Below are positions 20,928 through 30,680 of a stretch of 64,000 nt of DNA, piece by piece. The DNA is from Castor canadensis (Eukaryota; Chordata; Mammalia; Rodentia; Castoridae). The DNA lies in NCBI RefSeq assembly GCF_047511655.1, contig NC_133390.1:117160083-117224082 (forward strand), given 5' to 3'. The notes below the pieces were generated by a model. It was given only the letters and a program-made list of their open reading frames with translations. It made no database searches and was not told the DNA's origin. The translations under genes were made by a program, and so were the position numbers. Each line of letters starts with the position of its first letter. The first letter of the stretch is position 1.

Positions 20928-22900
20928 GTGAGTGGCTGTGCAGGGCAGTGTTTGCAGGTGTCTTTCAGACTTCCTCCATCCAGAACTGGCATTCCCTGGT
21001 CATTTTAATAACAAGGAGCCAATCTTTAACCCAAGACCTGAATTCTACACTTGAGTAGTGGAGATAGCCCACCGCAACAGACTGTATGCACTCAGAGATT
21101 GCACAGAGGGGGCAGCCAGGCATACATTTGTCTTCTGCACCAGGACCTCAGGACTTTGTGTTAGTCTGAATTGACTGGCCCTACTCAATTTGACAATTAG
21201 ATAGGAGGTTAAAGTCTAGAGGTTTGTGAAAGGGTAGAGCAGGGTTCTGGGTTCTCCAGGCCCAGGCATCTCTGAGCATGACCACGAGATGTACTGCACA
21301 CTGAGACAGGAAAGGAGAAGCAGGAGTCATAGTGGAAAAACCTTGGGGTCAGAAATTATACCCCAAGATGCTTGATGTGTCACTAAAAATACCTACAGTT
21401 TCTAAACAGCTTCTTTGACTTTAAGCCCTGTTTCACACTAAGTCAATTTAGTGACTAGGGGGAGGCCAGCCATGATAATGGAACCTGAATCCAGGAAGCC
21501 ATATCCCACACACATACTGTCAATTCAGTTTTCTGCAACATGCATGGGTGGGAGGGGCTGGACAAGGGCATGGGAACATGGGGACATGTCACCTTGGTGA
21601 CAAACTCCATGGGGTAGTGAAGATCAATGGCTGCTCACAACCTTCTCAGAAGAAGCTGAGAGCTGAATGGCAGGCAAGGCAAATACACCATCAAATCCAG
21701 AACTGAGTGTATTACTATCAGCATGGTGTGACAAGTGAATCCCCATCTCTGTCTTCTGTGGCTTCTGTTTTGTCCTTCTGTCTTATCCTCTTACACTTCA
21801 ATGATGAGGACCTGGTGAGGGCTGATCAATCCAGAGCTATAGAAGCTCACCCAAATTGTAGGTTCAAATTTTGGAAAATCACTTGTTTCTAAGGCAGGGC
21901 ACGTTGGGGGCATTTGATTGGTAATGAAAATTCTCAGTAGAATCCTATCTGATGAAGAAACATTTGGGCAGTTTGAGAAGCAGGTGTGTGGGTGTCATGA
22001 CTAGGAAGACATGGACTAGGGACATTCTGTGGATACCTGCTTATGTAAATCGTTTTTTCTCTCCCAGTGGAGTGTAACTTTTAGTGTCATTTGGGGACCA
22101 TTCAGAAGATACTCCTTTGTAAGGCTGACCCAGTATTATAACACATGTCATCCTACCTATTTTTATCAGTGGGTAAAATCCAGCAGGCTGATATATCACA
22201 GAGGTCAGGGTCCTGACTTTGGAATGCAGAGTCAGACACTCATTCCTTTACTAGCCTGTCACCTCCACCGAGAGTAGTTTAGAAAGTGGAGGCAGCATGG
22301 CTCACCACAGAGGGAAAACAGACCTGCAAAAATCTAGAGCTATCTCTGGACCCAGTTCTAGCTCCAGGCCTTTCTGCTCTTGCCTGCAGTTCATCCTGCT
22401 GCATCATTCTGGGAGCAGTACACTCTTTCACCTATACAAAAGTCCACCCTCCATTGTCTGGCTATGCATATAGTTTAGTAGGAATGGATATGAAAAGAGG
22501 GCCCTGATTTGTGTAGTTAGTCATCCTTAGTGCCTTGATACACTCTTTGGAGTCCTTGAACAAGGGAGATATTTGTCAGAATGTCAAGTGCTCTACCAGC
22601 AAATCTGGCACCAGGAAGATGATAGAAAGGGCACTTTATACCACCTAACTCCAAACAATGCAGGTTCAGTGCTAGTCCTGAGCAACACTGTGGAGGCCCT
22701 TGTCAAAGCCCAGGTTCTTTTCTGACCATTGTTGAAGTTCTCACCCCTCCCCAATCCTTGAAGTTCTTGAAGTAACAGCACAGAATCCATCTCCTCTCAA
22801 ACACCTACTTTAATACCTGGTGGTACAAATGTGTGTGAGAAGGTTTGTGTTCACATGAGGTATCTTGATGGCATATAAAACACATATACATATACATATA
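20928..22900 (+). other. Array unit C distal spacer
   Basis: Aligned spacer shared with A, B and F (for example 'gcatttgattggtaatgaaa' near 21910). It ends in an ACATAT-rich stretch (about 22877-22902). No exon seen. Confidence 0.6.
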
Positions 22901-23540
22901 CACAAGCCTTCTCAGCCATTTTATATATATGGTCTCCTCACGTGGTGAGCACTGTTTCTATACCAAGTGGAGTCTCTCACTCCTTGCTATGATTTGGCCA
23001 TGAAGTGTCCTGCTCTTGTTCCAGTTTGATTGTACAAATTAGTGTGCCCAATAGAACACCCTTATGAGGTGTTTCTATTGCCTAGAGGGATGAGCCATAG
23101 GAGCACTTGTCTTGAGCCTTATGTTGTATAGGCAGCTATCCAGGGCTGTGGCTCCTCTGTGCATCCCCAGTCCCCCTGGGAGAATCATGCTACCTTGGGC
23201 CTCACTCTTGGCCTCAGCCAACAGTCTTCCCAGTTTTAAAAGAAAATCCCCAAACTATGGAGTAATATCTGACCTATCTTAAGCAGACTGGTTGCTCTCA
23301 GGTTCTGAGGAACACAGCCCAAGCACATTATCTGGGAATTAACCAGGTGGTCTCATTCATTGCACAATATAACATGAGGCACCTAGTATGTGTGTGCAAG
23401 TTTCTAGGAATATAGTATATGTTACTAAAAAAGCAGGCAAATCCCTGATGTCCTGTGCCCCATTCTTTTGGAAAGTCATTCAGTAATGCTATGTTTCATT
23501 GCAGGTTCAGTACTTTTGACAGCTTCTGTGACTCTGCATG

Positions 23541-23585
23541 GTGTGACTCCCATGATGATGATAGACCAGAGAACAACCTGAAAAT
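23541..23585 (+). pseudogene. RALGDS-like exon b, unit D, acceptor lost
   Basis: 45 nt reading CDSHDDDRPENNLK up to GTGAGC. The aligned acceptor TAG of units B and C is ATG here. Confidence 0.75.
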
Positions 23586-24417
23586 GTGAGCTGCTGTTAG
23601 GTAAGAGGGTGGGCACCTGTGTCAAGACTGGGTACTTTTAGGGGATGGTTTCTGTAGGAATAGGCACACAATGGGCCCAAAAACTCTTGCAATTCTGACT
23701 AGAGGGCTGTGGTCTAGAACTTCATCTGAACTAAAAATATCCATGAGATCTGTGGTTGGAACCCCCCTGTGCACCTGAGAGGGAGAGGCATTTCTAAAGC
23801 CTCAGTGAAGGCCCCTTTGAGAATCTATCATCTACATCATAGCCTATCCCTGTGGACTTGCCCACTCTGTTGGCCAATGGGCTCCACAGAATCTGTGAGG
23901 ATTCTCTGAAGAGATTCTCTAGTGCAGAGTCTAGTGGATTCTCGATTGGAGAGGCACCTGACCCAAGAGGTTCCTGGAGTGCTCACAGTCAGACTGGGCA
24001 TGTCAATTGAATAGTGTAATTGGCAGACAGCCAACACATATTGCTTAGGGAAATGACACAGGTGGAACCACAATGTATGAGGGGCACCAGGGCTAAGGGG
24101 AAGCCATGCAGGTGAACATGCCTTAGTGGAGTTGACATCACAGAGACAAGGGGAACCAGAGACACAAACAGCAGTATATTGACATTCCCTGAACAGGGGA
24201 GATATGCTCAGATCATTTAGCTTTGGCACTTTCCCATAGTGGCTCCCAGCATTTCCCTCTTCTTTTCCTTCCCTGCCACTCCCTGCAAAGACAAAAGCTT
24301 TGGTCTGTTCTTTCTGTCTTCTGAATAGATTGGGATGGGCACAGGATGCCAGGTCCAACAAATTCATTCTGGCAGTGCAGGGAAAGGAAGACCAGATTCC
24401 CTTCTATGTGCCTCCAG

Positions 24418-24611
24418 GGCCCTCATGTACATCCTTCACAAATGGCTTAACATGTACTGGGAGGATATCTATGAACCTAGTGAGTTTCCCTACCTCACAC
24501 TAATGGTTGTGTACTTGAACCTCCATATGCCTGGTTCAGAGGAGCAGCGCCTGGTCCAACATCTCTTGTTCCAGTGGGAGTTTCTGGAGCCCAATGAAAC
24601 AGACTACAAAG
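24418..24611 (+). pseudogene. RALGDS-like exon c, unit D, open
   Basis: 194 nt between CCTCCAG and GTGAGA, open throughout, and the best REM second half in the window. It reads LHKWLNMYWEDIYEPSEFPY, then LTLMVVYLNLHMPGSEEQR, then LLFQWEFLEPNETDYK. RALGDS has 'LGTWLDQYSEDFCQPPDFPC', 'LKQLVAYVQLNMPGSDLER' and 'LLAQLEHSEP'. The MPGS turn and the acidic ED(F/I) segment are kept. Without exon a the unit cannot encode a whole REM domain. Confidence 0.9.
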
Positions 24612-24863
24612 GTGAGAAGCCTGGGTTTGAATGTCGAGCACATGAGGAGTGGTATGTGTAGGGCCCCACCATGTGGACCTTCCATTTTTTGAGGTGGGCA
24701 AGGAGAAATGAGAAGCCTGCACCTCCACAGCATTTGGAACATAGTCTAGGCTGTCTTCTTCTATGGGGTCCGGGCTCTGGTTTCTCTGGCAACGTTGGTA
24801 TTTTCTGATTTTTGAAAGCATCAAGGTAAGGTGTTCATATGAGAAGCTTGTCTCCTCCTGAAG

Positions 24864-25061
24864 TGCTTTTAACTGCTCAATTGCTGACCCTTCAACCAAA
24901 TGCAAAGCCTGAGCCATATCCCAAATAGGCCCAAGCCAGGACCAACAACAAGTTCTCCCAGGCCTATACCTGAGGACATGGAGCTGAAGTTGATCAATGA
25001 TGACACTCAGCTCCTTGCCACATCTCAAGAACATGAACAGCACTTCTTGCTAATGGAAGGT
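24864..25061 (+). pseudogene. RALGDS-like exon d, unit D, broken
   Basis: Starts after CTCCTGAAG with LLTAQLLTLQPNAKPEPYPK, then meets an in-frame TAG. A net deletion relative to unit C shifts the frame. The last part in the family frame reads PEDMELKLINDDTQLLATSQ, then HEQHFLLMEG. The donor GT of units A and C is GG here. A 182-residue open frame on the other strand (24495-25043) is only its antisense. Confidence 0.8.
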
Positions 25062-25204
25062 GGGAGTGGCTGCGCAGGCCAGGATGGCATGGGTTTTCAC
25101 CTCTTCTGTTCAGATGTGGCATTCTTTAGTTCATAGACATTTTTCCCATCAGAAGATCCTTCCTGCCCTTTCCTATTGCCAGAGAGGATAAGTCAATTGA
25201 AGAG

Positions 25205-26400
25205 GAGCTTTACTTCCTTTTTTGTTTGTTTTTTTTTGTTTTGTTTTGTTTTCAGTTTAATTTATTGTGTGCATTTTAAAGTGAAAGTTAAAACATACAA
25301 ACCACAGAAGCTTCATAGTACTGATAGTACTGACCAATTTTAAAACAAAAACCCAGATCATTTATGCACATTCCTCATTTTTAATTTTACATCGTGTTAT
25401 ACAGAGGTACTAATGACACACACAAATTCTAACTCCTTATAAGCTTTTTGTGAAGCAGCAAGATATTGCATTGTAGCACAGCACAGATGGTTCCTAAGAA
25501 ACCACAACAGCAGTATTTGGTGAATGGTTATGAATAGAACTGACTTGGAGGTATGTTAAACATACCTCATAAAACAGGTAGCACACATATACTAACATAG
25601 AAAATGTAACTGTTATTAATATAACTCTTTATGCTATAAGTTTAAAGCTCTGGGATACTTTAAAAGCAGACAACAGAGAATGCTTTACTTGAAGACTCCA
25701 TAACCGAATACTAACCTATTAGTCCCCTGAGAGTCTCTTATGTCTTGAGGACTGGTCATGGGCAAGTGAACTTTAAATACATACAAAAGCACTTAGTTTA
25801 CCAGTCAAAATGTAGTTAACATTGGCTACGTGTTCATTAAAACATACCTGTGGATGAAAACTGACTTCAAGATTTTGTTGTTGACTTACAATAACTTCAA
25901 AAATCATTATGGGAAAAATTGTTATCAGGGAGAAAAACATTACTTTCACATCTTTCAACATATTTTAGATATCGTATTCTGTGAATCCATTACTTTAAAT
26001 ATTCTAAACTTTCAACAATATAGTATTTGAAATTGTTCTTAACCCTAATACCACCTAAGGAAAAGGGCCAGCCTGCCTATGAAATGGCTATCCGATACAG
26101 AATGGTCTGTTTCCACTATGAAAATCCATTAAGTTCTATAGTTAATTTGAGGTAAATATTTAAATCCTCACTAACTGTGTTACACAGATATTTAGTGTCT
26201 TGGCATTTTATTTGTTCCTTTTGTTGTTTTGGTTATGTAAAAAATGAGTCTATGAAAATTACTACTGTTCACATATTTACTGACTCAATAATACATTGTT
26301 GTAATTTTATCAAATAAAAGTTTCTTAGTTTTCAAATTGCATAACATCATTTTTCATAAATAACCATAATCTTCTTTACTCTGACATTAGATGTCTCACA
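25205..26400 (-). pseudogene. Probable retrocopied 3' UTR, minus strand
   Basis: A poly-T/TTTG start on + and, on the complement, an AATAAA (about 25258-25263) about 15-20 bases before the A tail. The rest is about 1.1 kb of AT-rich, non-coding, UTR-like sequence with no LINE or SINE text. This is the form of a processed transcript 3' end pasted by LINE-1 machinery. I could not identify the source gene or a clear target-site duplication. It sits between unit D and the tail of another unit. Confidence 0.5.
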
Positions 26401-26417
26401 TCCTGGCATTTCCTCCA

Positions 26418-26460
26418 GACCTGGTAGCATAGCACTTCACACTGACAGATGCTGTGAATG
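26418..26460 (+). pseudogene. RALGDS-like exon d, 3' end only, unit F
   Basis: About 40 nt aligned to the last codons of exon d. It carries an in-frame TAG (LVA stop HFTLTD) and the GT donor position is altered (GATGCTGTGAATGG). It marks where the second array piece resumes. Confidence 0.6.
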
Positions 26461-28380
26461 GCTGTGCAGGGCAGGGTGGTTGCAAGTGTCCTTTTAACTT
26501 GTTCTGCACACTCCTGGCATTGCCTGGCTAATTATAGAAGCACCCTGAAGAGAGCCATTTTCTTAATGCAATACTTCAGGTCAACCTTTGGACTGTCGAT
26601 GTGGGCTCCCTCCAGTTACTGTGTGAACTCAGGGATGGGCTAGAGATGCAGCTATGCACACATTTATCTCCTATGCCAGGACCTCAGGACTTTGGTTGAG
26701 GCCAGAGATGGCTGACCCACACCTTTTGTGAGTAAAACATGGAATTTAGAGTGCAGGGCTTTGTGTGAAAGAGATGGGTGCTGTGTTCACCAGGCCCAGG
26801 AGTCTGTGAGCATGACTGACAAATGGACAGCTCCCTGACTGAGGAAAGGACTTTTGAGTCATACTGGGATGACCTTGATATCAGAATTTATGAACCAACC
26901 ATTTGCATTTGTCATTAGAGGGAGTCACGGATTCTGGACAGCATCCTGTTTGGCATGAAGTCCAATTAGCCTTCAGTAGGGTGGACAGCAATGAAAAGTG
27001 AGCTTACATTCAGGAAGGATGCTCCACATACCTACTGTCAACTCAGCTATTCTGTATCATCAAGGATACAGACAGTGAACCTCCTAGATGACACACTGCT
27101 TGGAAAAGCTCAGCTCAAGGGCCCCTCACTGGCTTCTCAGAAAGAGTTAATTGATGAATGTCAGGTACATGTACCATTTAATCTAGGAGTCATGGGATGA
27201 CCACAATTTGCACAGTATGACATGTCAACGTCCATCTCTGTATTCTGTGGCTTATGACTTGTCCTTGGAGGACTGGGTAGTGGCTGTTCTCTCCAGGGAC
27301 ATGAAAGCTCATGTCAGTTTTTAGGCAAAACTCTTAGAAAATTCATTGAAAGAGATTGAAATTCAAGAGCATTTTCTTGGTAATTAAAATTCTGAATAGA
27401 ATCTGATCTGAAGAAGAGAAAGAAGCATCTCTGGAGCCTACAATTGAATAGAGGGGAAAAGCAGTGTGTGAATGTCAGAGGTGGCAGGACCCTGACAAAG
27501 GATACTCTGGGGAGGCCTCCTTAAGCCAGCCCTTGTTGCTCTACCATGGGAGAAAAAGTCAGTATGTGTGTGCAAGGGACAACTCAGCAGCTCCTCTTAT
27601 GGCAGGCCTACACAGTTGTCATAACACTGGGCATTCTACCTATGTCTACCTGTGACTCCTATCCACCATCCTGAGATTATGACTCAGGACAGGCTTCTGA
27701 TATTGGAATTTCACGTCCCACCCTCATTCTGTCCTAGGGTTGCTACCTCTTGGTGAGGGCAATAAGAATTGGTAGCAGCATGGGTCACACACAGAGGGAA
27801 AACTCAGCTGCACAATCAGCAAGAGCAGATGCCCAGTTCCAAAATAGTCTCTGGGTCTTTTTGCTGCTGTCCACAGTGTATGCTTCTATGTGGCTCTGGG
27901 AATAGGACCTTCTTCACCTGCACAAAAATCCACCCTCTATTGTATGCCCGTGTGTGCATAATTTCATTTGGACAGGTATAAATGGATTGTGCTAGTTTGT
28001 GAGTTAGTTGTCATGAGTGCCCTTGACACTCTGTTGGGATTCCTTGTGCAAGGGAGAGGTTCATAAGAGTGGGAAGTTCTCTACCTGTGAATCTGGGATC
28101 AGAAGGATGATGGCAAGTGCTCTTTGTGCTAAATCCCTCCCCAGTAGCCAGGATTAGCCCTGGTCCTGAGAGATACTCTTGAGCCCTTTGTCTACTGCCA
28201 GGCCCTAGTTTCCAACATTAGAGATATCCTCACACCTCCATGTTCCAGGTCTTCAAATTCTAAGCATCTTGTCAAGCCCCTCTCCAAAAACCTCCACAGG
28301 AACCCAGTGTTATGAATGTACAGGTACATACATATGTCCATATAGACCTGTGTGTGAGTGGATGCTTGTATCTCTGTATA
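26418..28380 (+). repeat. RALGDS-like array, unit F (tail only)
   Basis: Restarts inside exon d (gacctggtagcatagcactt, aligned to unit C 'gacctggtggaggagcactt') and continues through the complete distal spacer to the SINE at 28425. Units D and F therefore both hold the end of exon d, with the retrocopied sequence between them. This is a junction of two units, not one unit split by an insertion. Confidence 0.7.
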
Positions 28381-28424
28381 CACTGGTGATTTTCTCTGGA
28401 TTTCATTGTGTTACTCAGGCTTGG

Positions 28425-28570
28425 GTGAGCTGTCTTTGATCTCTTAGTTGTTTGAGAGAGTGGGTCTGGCTACATGGTTCAGGCTGGCCTTGAACCTGAG
28501 ATGCAACTCCCTTAGCTTCCAAAGTGTGGAGATTACAGGTGTGAACAACCATACCTGGACTGCATTTCAT
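28425..28570 (-). mobile_element. B1-like SINE carried in array unit E
   Basis: 7SL-type text (ggctggccttgaacctgaga, agtgtggagattacaggtgt) in the position shared by units A, B and C. It is the least diverged of the four. Confidence 0.75.
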
Positions 28571-29126
28571 TCTTTGTCATTCCCCTTCTTGCAATTCTCC
28601 CTCCTCTATGTTAGTGTGTTAGTTTCATGTTGCAACTGTCCTCAAGGTTAATACAGCACATTAGGAAAGTAAAAGTGAAGACTTCCTGGGCAAGAGATAA
28701 AAGGATGATTCCTAGTGAGCAAACCAGGACTGTGGGAAAGAAACAGGATGTCATATGACCAATGCACAGTCAAACAATTGGTTGGAAGGAGGGACTAGGT
28801 GTGAACTTGGCTTTCTATCCTTAAAGGTGGAGCACTGGTGTGCCAGGCCTGGCTTATGACAGGATGGTGGAAGGTGTGGAACCAACTGTGTCTAGATTTC
28901 CACCTGGAGAGGACAAGTAGGTGGATCAACATACCAGTGGACCTTAGACAAGTTTTTTCTGAGGCAGAGACTCAGTTGAGAAAACCTTTACAGATGACCT
29001 CACTTTAGGCATTAAGGACCACAGACAACATAGAACACTGGTGCTCAGGCACCTTCAATCTCAAGCAGGTAGCTCATTTCACTCTACAGCAGTCTCATTC
29101 AAGTTTCCTATTTTTCCATGTTTGAA

Positions 29127-29318
29127 CTCTTTTCTTGGTCCTCATCCATAGTGGTTGAGCCCTAAAGCATGGAGATCCTCAAGGCAGGCACAGGGATACT
29201 TTTTTGGATTGCCTTTTGCCATTGCTGATATTTCAGGACATCCTCTTTGTCCCCACATTTATAGGCATCTACTGATATTACAATACCCCCCAGCAGTGAT
29301 GGATATGCTTTTCACATC
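29127..29318 (+). pseudogene. RALGDS-like exon a relic, unit E
   Basis: Aligned to exon a of unit B by 'ctcaaggcaggcac' (the KAGT site) and by 'agtgatggatatgcttttca' before a GTGAGC donor. In the family frame it reads EILKAGTGILFW, then stops appear (at least three across the exon). About 192 nt long. Clearly dead. Confidence 0.65.
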
Positions 29319-29786
29319 GTGAGCACTATCTCAATAACTAGATGGCTCCCCACCTAATGGCTGTGACTTGGTAATGTCCTGCTTTGCTCTTGTCCTGAGA
29401 AGAGAGTATATACTGTGTGCTCAGTAGAAACCTCATATACTGTGCTGCCAGGACAAAAAGTTATGAATGCTGGAAGTCCATGTCATGGGCCTAATCCTCT
29501 GAAGTCAGCTGCCTAGGGCTTGACTCTTCTGTGCTTTCCCATTCTCCCTTTTAGGAGCTCTCAGCCTTGGTCCTCACTCACTGGTGGCTTCAGCAAAGCA
29601 CTTTCCTGATTTTTAAAGGATTTTCTGTATTCCATGGAGAATGTCATCTTGAACCTAACAGTAGCAGATCAGAGAGCTCTTAGTTTACTGAGAACCCCAG
29701 GCCCAGTGAAATATGTGGGAAGGAGCCAGGTGGTCTCATTTTTTTGCACATATATATTTGAGACCCCTGCTGTGTGATGGCAAATT

Positions 29787-30010
29787 CAGGCCAGGTGTGG
29801 TGGTACCTACCTGTAACCCAAGGGCTCAGGAAACAGAAGAAGGAGAATCTCAACTTTGAGGTCAGTCTAGGATAGTAGAACAGAAATAAAAGCTGAAAAC
29901 CAACTCATCACCTAAGCTGGAGGCATGGCCCAAGCAATAGACCCCCTGACTCAAAAGCATGAAGACCAGAATTCAAACACTACTTCCACAAAAGCAAAAA
30001 AAAATCCACA
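29787..30010 (+). mobile_element. 7SL-ID composite SINE
   Basis: A 7SL head (ccaggtgtggtggtacctac) and ID tail (gctggaggcatggcccaagc, aattcaaacactacttcca) followed by an A-rich tail. It marks the end of array homology. Confidence 0.75.
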
Positions 30011-30337
30011 GCACAGAATGACAACAATAACAAAACAACTAAACATGTAGAAGGCTTATCTTGGACTACTTGAAGAAAATTGAGTGTTGGAAAGAACATT
30101 AGAGAAGACTATGTGCTGGTGTTCAATTTTGGGTGTATAATAATGATATTGTGGTTTTGTAGACAAATGCACTTAGTCCTTAGGAGATAATTTATTCAAT
30201 CATTTAGGAAAGTTAACCTTGGGTAAGTCAGGTTGAAAGATCAATTAGTTAACCAGATAAATAGTTAATTTTACTATTTGTGCAACTTTATGTGGGGTTG
30301 AAGTTTTTTTAAAATAAAACATCAGGGGCAAAAATAA

Positions 30338-30680
30338 GGCAGGGCAGGGAGGCACACTTCTGTAATCTCAGGTACTTGGAAGGCTGACATTCAGAGCATT
30401 ATGGTTCAAATCCAGCCTAGACAAAAACTTGTCAAGCCTCATCTCAACCAATAAGCCAGGTGTGTGGTGGTATGCTCCTCTCATCCCAGCTATATGGTAG
30501 TCATAAAGAAGATCACCTCCTGGCTAACCTGGGAAAAACTGGAGACCCTATTCAGAGAAACAACTACAGCAGAAGGACTGGGGGCATTGTTCAAATAATA
30601 AGAGTGCCTGCCTAGAAAGCTTAAGGCCATGAGTTCAAACACCAGCACTGCCAAGTAAGAATCAAAAAAAAAAAAATAAT
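30338..30680 (+). mobile_element. Composite 7SL-7SL-ID SINE, near complete
   Basis: Monomer 1 at 30338-30450, linker ctcaaccaataagccag, monomer 2 to about 30570, then an ID tail (ggactgggggcattgttcaa to cagcactgcca) and an A run. It is one of the clearest examples of the three-part element in this window. Confidence 0.8.

Larger units (their letters stand above)
17540..22900 (+). repeat. RALGDS-like array, unit C
   Basis: Complete-length unit with all four exons (a 18627, b 19414, c 20280, d 20720) and the shared SINE and spacers. It is clearly diverged from B throughout, so the duplication is old. Confidence 0.8.
22940..25140 (+). repeat. RALGDS-like array, unit D (5' part deleted)
   Basis: Homology starts abruptly at the exon-a donor (GTGAGC at 22945), so the SINE, upstream intron and exon a of this unit are gone. 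Exons b (23541), c (24418) and d (24864) follow in order with aligned introns. Homology to unit ends stops near 25140, where unrelated sequence enters. Confidence 0.75.
28380..29786 (+). repeat. RALGDS-like array, unit E (5' part)
   Basis: Shared SINE at 28425, upstream intron, exon a relic at 29127 and part of intron a-b ('gcagatcagagagctcttag' region). Homology ends where a composite SINE begins at 29787. Exons b-d of this unit are not present after the SINE. Confidence 0.75.

Noticed and set aside
24495-25043. 182-codon open frame on the minus strand
   Set aside because: Antisense to RALGDS-like exons c and d of unit D. The plus-strand reading has the family motifs.
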